Positions 13,101-26,157 of a stretch of 64,000 nt of DNA are shown here, piece by piece. The stretch is from Pisaster brevispinus (lineage: Eukaryota > Echinodermata > Asteroidea > Forcipulatida > Asteriidae): NCBI GenBank assembly GCA_023634235.1, contig JAMKCF010000132.1:124001-188000 (forward strand). The letters are read 5' to 3'. The translations under genes and the position numbers were made by a program. Each line of letters opens with the position of its first letter. Position 1 is the stretch's first letter. Below the pieces are notes generated by a model. It was not told the DNA's origin. It made no database searches and worked only from the letters and a program-made list of their open reading frames with translations.

Positions 13101-15848
13101 TTGAAACCTTGTGCAACTCCGATGTTGTTATGGGTGTGATTTGACCCTCCTTGTATTTTATTTCGTTTCTTCTCTTTGTGCAGCTCTGTGTACAAAAATC
13201 CCACTGAAGATGCTTTTGAGTGGCTTTCTGAGTGTCCCAGCCTGCAGGCCATTTCCGGCACGAAGATGGTGCACATCGGCCCAAAAAGTCTGATGTTCGG
13301 GTGAAGTGGAATTCAAGGCACACTCAGGTACAAATTTCGTCTCTCTAGCATTTCTAGTTCATGAGTTATTCTCAAACTTAGCTCGGGTGTTGTTTCAAAT
13401 CATTCTTCGGATGGACATGTCTTGCCTTTGTTGTTGCTCGGCCCCGTCGCGTGGGCTAACTTGCCGGTGGTTGTAGCCCTATTCCGGGGCCGCTCGCCCG
13501 CCTAGTAAATGCTCAGAGACACGGATCCACGACGAGACGAGAGCCCTGAATCGTGGCTTTCCAGTGGTGGAAACCTTGTGCAACTCCGATGTTGTTATGG
13601 GTGTGATTTGACCCTCCTTGTATTTTATTTCGTTTCTTCTTCTTTTTGTGCAGCTCTGTGTACAAAAATCCCACTGAAGATGCTTTTAAATGGCTTTCTG
13701 AGTGTCCCAGCCTGCAGGCCATTTCCGGCACGAAGATGGTGCACATCGGCCCAAAAAGTCTGATGTTCGGGTGAAGTGGAATTCAAGGCACACTCAGGTA
13801 CAAATTTCGTCTCTCTAGCATTTCTAGTTCATGAGTTATTCTCAAACTTAGCTCGGGTGTTGTTTCAAATCATTCTTCGGATGGACATGTCTTGCCTTTG
13901 TTGTTGCTCGGCCCCGTCGCGTGGGCTAACTTGCCGGTGGTTGTAGCCCTAGTCCGGGGCCGCTCGCCCCGCCTAGAAAATGCTCAGAGACACGGATCCA
14001 CGACGAGGTGAGAACCCCGAATCGTGGCTTTCCAGTGGTGGAAACCTTGTGCAACTCCGATGTTGTTATGGGTGTGATTTGACCCTCCTTGTATTTTATT
14101 TCGTTTCTTCTTCTTTTTGTGCAGCTCTGTGTACAAAAATCCCACTGAAGATGCTTTTGAGTGGCTTTCTGAGTGTCCCAGCCTGCAGGCCATTTCCGGC
14201 ACGAAGATGGTGCACATCGGCCCAAAAAGTCTGATGTTCGGGTGAAGTGGTATTCAAGGCACACTCAGGTACAAATTTCGTCTCTCTAGCATTTCTTGTT
14301 CATGAGTTATTCTCAAACTTAGCTCGGGTGTTGTTTCAAATCATTCTTCGGATGGACATGTCTTGCCTTTGTTGTCGTCGGCCCCGTCGCGTGGGCTAAC
14401 TTGCCGGTGGTTGTAGCCCTAGTCCGGGGCCGCTCGCCCCGCCTAGAAAATGCTCAGAGACACGGATCTACGACGAGGTGAGAGCCCTGAATCGTGGCTT
14501 TCCAGTGGTGGAAACCTTGTGCAACTCCGATGTTGTTATGGGTGTGATTTGACCCTCCTTGTATTTTATTTCGTTTCTTCTTCTTTTTGTGCAGCTCTGT
14601 GTACAAAAATCCCACTGAAGATGCTTTTGAGTGGCTTTCTGAGTGTCCCAGCCTGCAGGCCATTTCCGGCACGAAGATGGTGCACATCGGCCCAAAAAGT
14701 CTGATGTTCGGGTGAAGTGGAATTCAAGGCACACTCAGGTACAAATTTCGTCTCTCTAGCATTTCTAGTTCATGAGTTATTTTCAAACTTAGCTCGGGTG
14801 TTGTTTCAAATCATTCTTCGGATGGACATGTCTTGCCTTTGTTGTTGCTCGGCCCCGTCGCGTGGGCTAACTTGCCGGTGGTTGTAGCCCTATTCCGGGG
14901 CCGCTCGCCCCGCCTAGAAAATGCTCAGAGACACGGATCTACGACGAGGTGAGAGCCCTGAATCGTGGCTTTCCATTGGTGGAAACCTTGTGCAACTCCG
15001 ATGTTGTTATGGGTGTGATTTGACCCTCCTTGTATTTTATTTCGTTTCTTCTTCTTTTTGTGCAGCTCTGTGTACAAAAATCCCACTGAAGATGCTTTTG
15101 AGTGGCTTTCTGAGTGTCCCAGCCTGCAGGCCATTTCCGGCACGAAGATGGTGCACATCGGCCCAAAAAGTCTGATGTTCGGGTGAAGTGGAATTCAAGG
15201 CACACCCAGGTACAAATTTCGTCTCTCTAGCATTTCTAGTTCATGAGTTATTCTCAAACTTAGCTCGGGTGTTGTTTCAAATCATTCTTCGGATGGACAT
15301 TTCTTGCCTTTGTTGTTGCTCGTCCCCGTCGCGTGGGCTAACTTGCCGGTGGTTGTAGCCCTATTCCGGGGAAGCTCGCCCCGCCTAGAAAATGCTCAGA
15401 GACACGGATCTACGACGAGGTGAGAGCCCTGAATCGTGGCTTTCCAGTGGTGGAAACCTTGTGCAACTCCGATGTTGTTATGGGTGTGATTTGACCCTCC
15501 TTGTATTTTATTTCGTTTCTTCTTCTTTTTGTGCAGCTCTGTGTACAAAAATCCCACTGAAGATGCTTTTGAGTGGCTTTCTGAGTGTCCCAGCCTGCAG
15601 GCCATTTCCGGCACGAAGATGGTGCACATCGGCCCAAAAAGTCTAATGTTCGGGTGAAGTGGAATTCAAGGCACACTCAGGTACAAATTTCGTCTCTCTA
15701 GCATTTCTAGTTCATGAGTTATTCTCAAACTTAGCTCGGGTGTTGTTTCAAATCATTCTTCGGATGGACATGTCTTGCCTTTGTTGTTGCTCGGCCCCGT
15801 CGCGTGGGCTAACTTGCCGGTGGTTGTAGCCCTATTCCGGGGCCGCTC
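10180..15848 (+). repeat. 5647-base tandem duplication, right copy
   Basis: Right copy of 4533-10201, directly abutting it (anchors 10216 to 15392). The acceptor region of the unit at 12100 reads CTTTTTTTGCAG where the left copy has CTTTTTGTGCAG. The match stops at 15849, where the next unit has GCTCACGCCGCC. With about two differences in 5.6 kb, this is the most recent large event visible in the window, unless it is an assembly artefact. Confidence 0.93.
13042..13508 (+). repeat. 467-base unit, duplicate of the unit at 7395
   Basis: It has the same three-base loss in the T-rich tract and the same one-base loss in the GC-rich hairpin as the unit at 7395, exactly 5647 bases away. This is direct evidence that the block was copied as a whole. 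Confidence 0.9.
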
Positions 15849-16362
15849 ACGCCGCCTAGAAAATGCTCAGAGACACAGATCTACGACGAGGTGAGGGCCC
15901 TGAATCGTGGCTTTCCAGTGGTGGAAACCTTGTGCAACTCCGATGTTGTTATGGGTGTGATTTGACCCTCCTTGTATTTTATTTCGTTTCTTCTTCTTTT
16001 TGTGCAGCTCTGTGTACAAAAATCCCACTGAAGATGCTTTTGAGTGGCTTTCTGAGTGTCCCAGCCTGCAGGCCATTTCCGGCACGAAGATGGTGCACAT
16101 CGGCCCAAAAAGTCTGATGTTCGGGTGAAGTGGTATTCAAGGCACACTCAGGTACAAATTTCGTCTCTCTAGCATTTCTAGTTCATGAGTTATTCTCAAA
16201 CTTAGCTCGGGTGTTGTTTCAAATCATTCTTCGGATGGACATTTCTTGCCTTTGTTGTTGCTCGGCCCCGTCGCGTGGGCTAACTTGCCGGTGGTTGTAG
16301 CCCTATTCCGGGGCCGCTCGCCCCGCCTAGAAAATGCTCAGAGACACGGATCCACGACGAGG
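15849..16362 (+). repeat. Linking unit between higher-order blocks
   Basis: This stretch, mainly the unit at 15863, joins the end of the 5647-base duplication to the four-unit block. It has private variants: GCTCACGCCGCC before the anchor, ACAGATCTACG, GTGAGGGCCC and GTGGTATTC. I see no second copy of this exact unit. It may be a relic that escaped the later duplications. Confidence 0.7.
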
Positions 16363-19300
16363 TGAGAGCCCTGAATCGTGGCTTTCCAGTGGTGGAAACC
16401 TTGTGCAACTCCGATGTTGTTATGGGTGTGATTTGACCCTCCTTGTATTTTATTTCGTTTCTTCTTCTTTTTGTGCAGCTCTGTGTACAAAAATCCCACT
16501 GAAGATGCTTTTGAGTGGCTTTCTGAGTGTCCCAGCCTGCAGGCCATTTCCGGCACGAAGATGGTGCACATCGGCCCAAAAAGTCTGATGTTCGGGTGAA
16601 GTGGAATTCAAGGCACACTCAGGTACAAATTTCGTCTCTCTAGCATTTCTAGTTCATGAGTTATTCTCAAACTTAGCTCGGGTGTTGTTTCAAATCATTC
16701 TTCGGATGGACATGTCTTGCCTTTGTTGTTGCTCGGCCCCGTCGCGTGGGCTAACTTGCCGGTGGTTGTAGCCCTATTCCGGGGCCGCTCGCCCCGCCTA
16801 GAAAATGCTCAGAGACACGGATCCACGACGAGCTGAGAGCCCTGAATGGTGGCTTTCCAGTGGTGGAAACCTTGTGCAACTCCGATGTTGTTATGGGTGT
16901 GATTTGACCCTCCTTGTATTTTATTTCGTTTCTTCTTCTTTTTGTGCAGCTCTGTGTACAAAAATCCCACTGAAGATGCTTTTGAGTGGCTTTCTGAGTG
17001 TCCCAGCCTGCAGGCCATTTCCGGCACGAAGATGGTGCACATCGGCCCAAAAAGTCTAATGTTCGGGTGAAGTGGAATTCAAGGCACACTCGGGTACAAA
17101 TTTCGTCTCTCTAGCATTTCTAGTTCATGAGTTATTCTCAAACTTAGCTCGGGTGTTGTTTCAAATCATTCTTCGGATGGACATTTCTTGCCTTTGTTGT
17201 TGCTCGGCCCCGTCGCGTGGGCTAACTTGCCGGTGGTTGTAGCCCTATTCCGGGGCCGCTCGCCCCGCCTAGAAAATGCTCAGAGACACGGATCTACAAC
17301 GAGGTGAGAGCCCTGAATCGTGGCTTTCCAGTGGTGGAAACCTTGTGCAACTCCGATGTTGTTATGGGTGTGATTTGACCCTCCTTGTATTTTATTTCGT
17401 TTCTTCTTCTTTTTGTGCAGCTCTGTGTACAAAAATCCCACTGAAGATGCTTTTGAGTGGCTTTCTGAGTGTCCCAGCCTGCAGGCCATTTCCGGCACGA
17501 AGATGGTGCACATCGGCCCAAAAAGTCTTATGTTCGGGTGAAGTGGAATTCAAGGCACTCTCAGGTACAAATTTCGTCTCTCTAGCATTTCTAGTTCATG
17601 AGTTATTCTCAAACTTAGCTCGGGTGTTGTTTCAAATCATTCTTCGGATGGACATGTCTTGCCTTTGTTGTTTCTCGGCCCCGTCGCGTGGGCTAACTTG
17701 CCGGTGGTTGTAGCCCTATTCCGGGGCCGCTCGCCCCGCCTAGAAAATGCTCAGAGACACGGATCCACGACGAGGTGAGAGCCCTGAATCGTGGCTTTCC
17801 AGTGGTGGAAACCTTGTGCAACTCCGATGTTGTTATGGGTGTGATTTGACCCTCCTTGTATTTTATTTCGTTTCTTCTTCTTTTTGTGCAGCTCTGTGTA
17901 CAAAAATCCCACTGAAGATGCTTTTGAGTGGCTTTCTGAGTGTCCCAGACTGCAGTCCATTTCCGGCACGAAGATGGTGCACATCGGCCCAAAAAGTCTA
18001 ATGTTCGGGTGAAGTGGAATTCAAGGCACACTCAGGTACAAACTTCGTCTCTCTAGCATTTCTAGTTCATGAGTTATTCTCAAACTTAGCTCGGGTGTTG
18101 TTTCAAATCATTCTTCGGATGGACATGTCTTGCCTTTGTTGTTGCTCGGCCCCGTCGCGTGGGCTAACTTGCCGGTGGTTGTAGCCCTATTCCGGGGCCG
18201 CTCGCCCGCCTAGTAAATGCTCAGAGACACGGATCTACGACGAGGTGAGAGCCCTGAATCGTGGCTTTCCAGTGGTGGAAACCTTGTGCAACTCCGATGT
18301 TGTTATGGGTGTGATTTGACCCTCCTTGTATTTTATTTCGTTTCTTCTTCTTTTTGTGCAGCTCTGTGTACAAAAATCCCACTGAAGATGCTTTTGAGTG
18401 GCTTTCTGAGTGTCCCAGCCTGCAGGCCATTTCCGGCACGAAGATGGTGCACATCGGCCCAAAAAGTCTGATGTTCGGGTGAAGTGGAATTCAAGGCACA
18501 CTCAGGTACAAATTTCGTCTCTCTAGCATTTCTAGTTCATGAGTTATTCTCAAACTTAGCTCGGGTGTTGTTTCAAATCATTCTTCGGATGGACATGTCT
18601 TGCCTTTGTTGTTGCTCGGCCCCGTCGCGTGGGCTAACTTGCCGGTGGTTGTAGCCCTATTCCGGGGCCGCTCGCCCCGCCTAGAAAATGCTCAGAGACA
18701 CGGATCCACGACGAGCTGAGAGCCCTGAATGGTGGCTTTCCAGTGGTGGAAACCTTGTGCAACTCCGATGTTGTTATGGGTGTGATTTGACCCTCCTTGT
18801 ATTTTATTTCGTTTCTTCTTCTTTTTGTGCAGCTCTGTGTACAAAAATCCCACTGAAGATGCTTTTGAGTGGCTTTCTGAGTGTCCCAGCCTGCAGGCCA
18901 TTTCCGGCACGAAGATGGTGCACATCGGCCCAAAAAGTCTAATGTTCGGGTGAAGTGGAATTCAAGGCACACTCGGGTACAAATTTCGTCTCTCTAGCAT
19001 TTCTAGTTCATGAGTTATTCTCAAACTTAGCTCGGGTGTTGTTTCAAATCATTCTTCGGATGGACATGTCTTGCCTTTGTTGTTGCTCGGCCCCGTCGCG
19101 TGGGCTAACTTGCCGGTGGTTGTAGCCCTATTCCGGGGCCGCTCGCCCCGCCTAGAAAATGCTCAGAGACACGGATCTACAACGAGGTGAGAGCCCTGAA
19201 TCGTGGCTTTCCAGTGGTGGAAACCTTGTGCAACTCCGATGTTGTTATGGGTGTGATTTGACCCTCCTTGTATTTTATTTCGTTTCTTCTTCTTTTTGTG

Positions 19301-22300
19301 CAGCTCTGTGTACAAAAATCCCACTGAAGATGCTTTTGAGTGGCTTTCTGAGTGTCCCAGCCTGCAGGCCATTTCCGGCACGAAGATGGTGCACATCGGC
19401 CCAAAAAGTCTTATGTTCGGGTGACGTCGAATTCAAGGCACTCTCAGGTATAAATTTCGTCTCTCTAGCATTTCTAGTTCATGAGTTATTCTCAAACTTA
19501 GCTCGGGTGTTGTTTCAAATCATTCTTCGGATGGACATGTCTTGCCTTTGTTGTTTCTCGGCCCCGTCGCGTGGGCTTACTTGCCGGTGGTTGTAGCCCT
19601 ATTCCGGGGCCGCTCGCCCCGCCTAGAAAATGCTCAGAGACACGGATCCACGACGAGGTGAGAGCCCTGAATCGTGGCTTTCCAGTGGTGGAAACCTTGT
19701 GCAACTCCGATGTTGTTATGGGTGTGATTTGACCCTCCTTGTATTTTATTTCGTTTCTTCTTCTTTTTGTGCAGCTCTGTGTACAAAAATCCCACTGAAG
19801 ATGCTTTTGAGTGGCTTTCTGAGTGTCCCAGACTGCAGTCCATTTCCGGCACGAAGATGGTGCACATCGGCCCAAAAAGTCTAATGTTCGGGTGAAGTGG
19901 AATTCAAGGCACACTCAGGTACAAATTTCGTCTCTCTAGCATTTCTAGTTCATGAGTTATTCTCAAACTTAGCTCGGGTGTTGTTTCAAATCATTCTTCG
20001 GATGGACATGTCTTGCCTTTGTTGTTGCTCGGCCCCGTCGCGTGGGCTAACTTGCCGGTGGTTGTAGCCCTATTCCGGGGCCGCTCGCCCGCCTAGTAAA
20101 TGCTCAGAGACACGGATCCACGACGAGGTGAGAGCCCTGAATCGTGGCTTTCCAGTGGTGGAAACCTTGTGCAACTCCGATGTTGTTATGGGTGTGATTT
20201 GACCCTCCTTGTATTTTATTTCGTTTCTTCTTCTTTTTGTGCAGCTCTGTGTACAAAAATCCCACTGAAGATGCTTTTGAGTGGCTTTCTGAGTGTCCCA
20301 GCCTGCAGGCCATTTCCGGCACGAAGATGGTGCACATCGGCCAAAAAAGTCTAATGTTCGGGTGAAGTGGAATTCAAGGCACACTCAGGTACAAATTTCG
20401 TCTCTCTAGCATTTCTAGTTCATGAGTTATTCTCAAACTTAGCTCGGGTGTTGTTTCAAATCATTCTTCGGATGGACATGTCTTGCCTTTGTTGTTGCTC
20501 GGCCCCGTCGCGTGGGCTAACTTGCCGGTGGTTGTAGCCCTATTCCGGGGCCGCTCGCCCCGCCTAGTAAATGCTCAGAGACACGGATCCACGACGAGGT
20601 GAGAGCCCTGAATCGTGGCTTTCCAGTGGTGGAAACCTTGTGCAACTCCGATGTTGTTATGGGTGTGATTTGACCCTCCTTGTATTTTATTTCGTTTCTT
20701 CTTCTTTTTGTGCAGCTCTGTGTACAAAAATCCCACTGAAGATGCTTTTGAGTGGCTTTCTGAGTGTCCCAGCCTGCAGGCCATTTCCGGCACGAAGATG
20801 GTGCACATCGGCCCAAAAAGTCTAATGTTCGGGTGAAGTGGAATTCAAGGCACACTCGGGTACAAATTTCGTCTCTCTAGCATTTCTAGTTCATGAGTTA
20901 TTCTCAAACTTAGCTCGGGTGTTGTTTCAAATCATTCTTCGGATGGACATGTCTTGCCTTTGTTGTTGCTCGGCCCCGTCGCGTGGGCTAACTTGCCGGT
21001 GGTTGTAGCCCTATTCCGGGGCCGCTCGCCCCGCCTAGAAAATGCTCAGAGACACGGATCTACAACGAGGTGAGAGCCCTGAATCGTGGCTTTCCAGTGG
21101 TGGAAACCTTGTGCAACTCCGATGTTGTTATGGGTGTGATTTGACCCTCCTTGTATTTTATTTCGTTTCTTCTACTTTTTGTGCAGCTCTGTGTACAAAA
21201 ATCCCACTGAAGATGCTTTTGAGTGGCTTTCTGAGTGTCCCAGCCTGCAGGCCATTTCCGGCACGAAGATGGTGCACATCGGCCCAAAAAGTCTTATGTT
21301 CGGGTGAAGTGGAATTCAAGGCACTCTCAGGTATAAATTTCGTCTCTCTAGCATTTCTAGTTCATGAGTTATTCTCAAACTTAGCTCGGGTGTTGTTTCA
21401 AATCATTCTTCGGATGGACATGTCTTGCCTTTGTTGTTGCTCGGCCCCGTCGCGTGGGCTAACTTGCCGGTGGTTGTAGCCCTATTTCGGGGCCGCTCGC
21501 CCCGCCTAGAAAATGCTCAGAGACACGGATCTACGACGAGGTGAGAGCCCTGAATCGTGGCTTTCCAGTGGTGGAAACTTTGTGCAACTCCGATGTTGTT
21601 ATGGGTGTGATTTGACCCTCCTTGTATTTTATTTCGTTTCTTCTTCTTTTTGTGCAGCTCTGTGTACAAAAATCCCACTGAAGATGCTTTTGAGTGGCTT
21701 TCTGAGTGTCCCAGCCTGCAGGTCATTTCCGGCACGAAGATGGTGCACATCGGCCCAAAAAGTCTAATGTTCGGGTGAAGTGGAATTCAAGGCACACTCA
21801 GGTACAAATTTCGTCTCTCTAGCATTTCTAGTTCATGAGTTATTCTCAAACTTAGCTCGGGTGTTGTTTCAAATCATTCTTCGGATGGACATGTCTTGCC
21901 TTTGTTGTTGCTCGGCCCCGTCGCGTGGGCTAACTTGCCGGTGGTTGTAGCCCTATTCCGGGGCCGCTCGCCCGCCTAGTAAATGCTCAGAGACACGGAT
22001 CCACGACGAGGTGAGAGCCCTGAATCGTGGCTTTCCAGTGGTGGAAACCTTGTGCAACTCCGATGTTGTTATGGGTGTGATTTGACCCTCCTTGTATTTT
22101 ATTTCGTTTCTTCTTCTTTTTGTGCAGCTCTGTGTACAAAAATCCCACTGAAGATGCTTTTGAGTGGCTTTCTGAGTGTCCCAGCCTGCAGGCCATTTCC
22201 GGCACGAAGATGGTGCACATCGGCCCAAAAAGTCTAATGTTCGAGTGAAGTGGAATTCAAGGCACACTCAGGTACAAATTTCGTCTCTCTAGCATTTCTA

Positions 22301-22437
22301 GTTCATGAGTTATTCTCAAACTTAGCTCGGGTGTTGTTTCAAATCATTCTTCGGATGGACATGTCTTGCCTTTGTTGTTGCTCGGCCCCGTCGCGTGGGC
22401 TAACTTGCCGGTGGTTGTAGCCCTATTCCGGGGCCGC
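16363..22437 (+). repeat. Four-unit higher-order repeat, 1883-base period, part 1
   Basis: Unit types recur every four units. Anchors 16805 and 18688 share GAGCTGAG with GAATGGTGG and CTCGGGTAC. Anchors 17276, 19159 and 21042 share GGATCTACAACGAG with AGTCTTATG. Anchors 17747 and 19630 share GACTGCAGTCC. Anchors 18217, 20100 and 21983 share GCTCGCCCGCC with TAGTAAATGC. Differences between copies include ACATTTCTTG against ACATGTCTTG (17191 and 19074), GTGACGTCGAATTC near 19423, GGTATAAATTT in two of three copies, and GGGCTTAC near 19577. The third copy is a mosaic: the unit at 21513 has AAACTTTG and not GACTGCAG. Confidence 0.85.
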
Positions 22438-24274
22438 TCGCCCCGCCTAGTAAATGCTCAGAGACACGGATCCACGACGAGGTGAGAGCCCTGAATCGTG
22501 GCTTTCCAGTGGTGGAAACCTTGTGCAACTCCGATGTTGTTATGGGTGTGATTTGACCCTCCTTGTATTTTATTTCGTTTCTTCTTCTTTTTGTGCAGCT
22601 CTGTGTACAAAAATCCCACTGAAGATGCTTTTGAGTGGCTTTCTGAGTGTCCCAGCCTGCAGGCCATTTCCGGCACGAAGATGGTGCACATCGGCCCAAA
22701 AAGTCTGATGGTCGGGTGAAGTGGAATTCAAGGCACACTCAGGTACAAATTTCGTCTCTCTAGCATTTCTAGTTCATGAGTTATTCTCAAACTTAGCTCG
22801 GGTGTTGTTTCAAATCATTCTTCGGATGGACATGTCTTGCCTTTGTTGTTGCTCGGCCCCGTCGCGTGGGCTAACTTGCCGGTGGTTGTAGCCCTATTCC
22901 GGGGCCGCTCGCCCCGCCTAGAAAATGCTCAAAGACACGGATCCACGACGAGGTGAGAGCCCTGAATCGTGGCTTTCCAGTGGTGGAAACCTTGTGCAAC
23001 TCCGATGTTGTTATGGGTGTGATTTGACCCTCCTTGTATTTTATTTCGTTTCTTCTTCTTTTTGTGCAGCTCTGTGTACAAAAATCCCACTGAAGATGCT
23101 TTTGAGTGGCTTTCTGAGTGTCCCAGCCTGCAGGCCATTTCCGGCGCGAAGATGGTGCACATCGGCCCAAAAAGTCTGATGTTCGGGTGAAGTGGAATTC
23201 AAGGCACACTCAGGTACACATTTCGTCTCTCTAGCATTTCTAGTTCATGAGTTATTCTCAAACTTAGCTCGGGTGTTGTTTCAAATCATTCTTCGGATGG
23301 ACATGTCTTGCCTTTGTTGTTGCTCGGCCCCGTCGCGTGGGCTAACTTGCCGGTGGTTGTAGCCCTATTCCGGGGCCGCTCGCCCCGCCTAGAAAATGCT
23401 CAGAGACACGGATCCACGACGAGGTGAGAGCCCTGAATCGTGGCTTTCCAGTGGTGGAAACCTTGTGCAACACCGATGTTGTTATGGGTGTGATTTGACC
23501 CTCCTTGTATTTTATTTCGTTTCTTCTTCTTTTTGTGCAGCTCTGTGTACAAAAATCCCACTGAAGATGCTTTTGAGTGGCTTTCTGAGTGTCCCAGCCT
23601 GCAGGCCATTTCCGGCACGAAGATGGTGCACATCGGCCCAAAAAGTCTGATGTTCGGGTGAAGTGGAATTCAAGGCACACTCAGGTACAAATTTCGTCTC
23701 TCTAGCATTTCTAGTTCATGAGTTATTCTCAAACTTAGCTCGCGTGTTGTTTCAAATCATTCTTCGGATGGACATGTCTTGCCTTTGTTGTTGCTCGGCC
23801 CCGTCGCGTGGGCTAACTTGCCGGTGGTTGTAGCCCTATTTCGGGGCCGCTCGCCCCGCCTAGAAAATGCTCAGAGACACGGATCTACGACGAGGTGAGA
23901 GCCCTGAATCGTGGCTTTCCAGTGGTGGAAACTTTGTGCAACTCCGATGTTGTTATGGGTGTGATTTGACCCTCCTTGTATTTTATTTCGTTTCTTCTTC
24001 TTTTTGTGCAGCTCTGTGTACAAAAGTCCCACTGAAGATGCTTTTGAGTGGCTTTCTGAGTGTCCCAGCCTGCAGGCAATTTCTGGCACGAAGATGGTGC
24101 ACATCGGCCCAAAAAGTCTGATGTTCGGGTGAAGTGGAATTCAAGCACACTCAGGTACAAATTTCGTCTCTCTAGCATTTCTAGTTCATGAGTTATTCTC
24201 AAACTTAGCTCGCGTGTTGTTTCAAATCATTCTTCGGATGGACATGTCTTGCCTTTGTTGTTGCTCGGCCCCGG
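22421..24274 (+). repeat. Four-unit repeat (1883-base period), part 2, left copy
   Basis: Four units (22454, 22925, 23396, 23867) match 24304-26157 at an offset of 1883. In order, the shared marks are TAGTAAATG with GATGGTCGGG; GGCGCGAAG with ACACATTTCG; CAACACCG with AGCTCGCGTG; and AAACTTTG, AAAAGTCCC, GCAATTTCTGGC and TTCAAGCACAC. The left copy alone has CTCAAAGACAC at 22925 and TGGATACGG-free ordinary anchors otherwise. Confidence 0.85.
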
Positions 24275-24303
24275 CGCGTGGGCTAACTTGCCGGTGGTTG
24301 TAA

Positions 24304-26157
24304 CCCTATTCCGGGGCCGCTCGCCCCGCCTAGTAAATGCTCAGAGACACGGATCCACGACGAGGTGAGAGCCCTGAATCGTGGCTTTCCAGTGGTGGAA
24401 ACCTTGTGCAACTCCGATGTTGTTATGGGTGTGATTTGACCCTCCTTGTATTTTATTTCGTTTCTTCTTCTTTTTGTGCAGCTCTGTGTACAAAAATCCC
24501 ACTGAAGATGCTTTTGAGTGGCTTTCTGAGTGTCCCAGCCTGCAGGCCATTTCCGGCACGAAGATGGTGCACATCGGCCCAAAAAGTCTGATGGTCGGGT
24601 GAAGTGGAATTCAAGGCACACTCAGGTACAAATTTCGTCTCTCTAGCATTTCTAGTTCATGAGTTATTCTCAAACTTAGCTCGGGTGTTGTTTCAAATCA
24701 TTCTTCGGATGGACATGTCTTGCCTTTGTTGTTGCTCGGCCCCGTCGCGTGGGCTAACTTGCCGGTGGTTGTAGCCCTATTCCGGGGCCGCTCGCCCCGC
24801 CTAGAAAATGCTCAGAGACACGGATCCACGACGAGGTGAGAGCCCTGAATCGTGGCTTTCCAGTAGTGGAAACCTTGTGCAACTCCGATGTTGTTATGGG
24901 TGTGATTTGACCCTCCTTGTATTTTATTTCGTTTCTTCTTCTTTTTGTGCAGCTCTGTGTACAAAAATCCCACTGAAGATGCTTTTGAGTGGCTTTCTGA
25001 GTGTCCCAGCCTGCAGGCCATTTCCGGCGCGAAGATGGTGCACATCGGCCCAAAAAGTCTGATGTTCGGGTGAAGTGGAATTCAAGGCACACTCAGGTAC
25101 ACATTTCGTCTCTCTAGCATTTCTAGTTCATGAGTTATTCTCAAACTTAGCTCGGGTGTTGTTTCAAATCATTCTTCGGATGGACATGTCTTGCCTTTGT
25201 TGTTGCTCGGCCCCGTCGCGTGGGCTAACTTGCCGGTGGTTGTAGCCCTATTCCGGGGCCGCTCGCCCCGCCTAGAAAATGCTCAGAGACACGGATCCAC
25301 GACGAGGTGAGAGCCCTGAATCGTGGCTTTCCAGTGGTGGAAACCTTGTGCAACACCGATGTTGTTATGGGTGTGATTTGACCCTCCTTGTATTTTATTT
25401 CGTTTCTTCTTCTTTTTGTGCAGCTCTGTGTACAAAAATCCCACTGAAGATGCTTTTGAGTGGCTTTCTGAGTGTCCCAGCCTGCAGGCCATTTCCGGCA
25501 CGAAGATGGTGCACATCGGCCCAAAAAGTCTGATGTTCGGGTGAAGTGGAATTCAAGGCACACTCAGGTACAAATTTCGTCTCTCTAGCATTTCTAGTTC
25601 ATGAGTTATTCTCAAACTTAGCTCGCGTGTTGTTTCAAATCATTCTTCGGATGGACATGTCTTGCCTTTGTTGTTGCTCGGCCCCGTCGCGTGGGCTAAC
25701 TTGCCGGTGGTTGTAGCCCTATTTCGGGGCCGCTCGCCCCGCCTAGCAAATGCTCAGAGACACGGATCTACGACGAGGTGAGAGCCCTGAATCGTGGCTT
25801 TCCAGTGGTGGAAACTTTGTGCAACTCCGATGTTGTTATGGGTGTGATTTGACCCTCCTTGTATTTTATTTCGTTTCTTCTTCTTTTTGTGCAGCTCTGT
25901 GTACAAAAGTCCCACTGAAGATGCTTTTGAGTGGCTTTCTGAGTGTCCCAGCCTGCAGGCAATTTCTGGCACGAAGATGGTGCACATCGGCCCAAAAAGT
26001 CTGATGTTCGGGTGAAGTGGAATTCAAGCACACTCAGGTACAAATTTCGTCTCTCTAGCATTTCTAGTTCATGAGTTATTCTCAAACTTAGCTCGCGTGT
26101 TGTTTCAAATCATTCTTCGGATGGACATGTCTTGCCTTTGTTGTTGCTCGGCCCCGT
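24304..26157 (+). repeat. Four-unit repeat (1883-base period), part 2, right copy
   Basis: Right copy of 22421-24274. Differences seen: CAGTAGTGG at about 24863 and TAGCAAATGC before the anchor at 25750. Between the copies, 24275-24303 has CCCCGGCGCG and GTAACCC, a short patch carrying the family B form of the GGCGCG mark inside the A domain. Confidence 0.85.
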
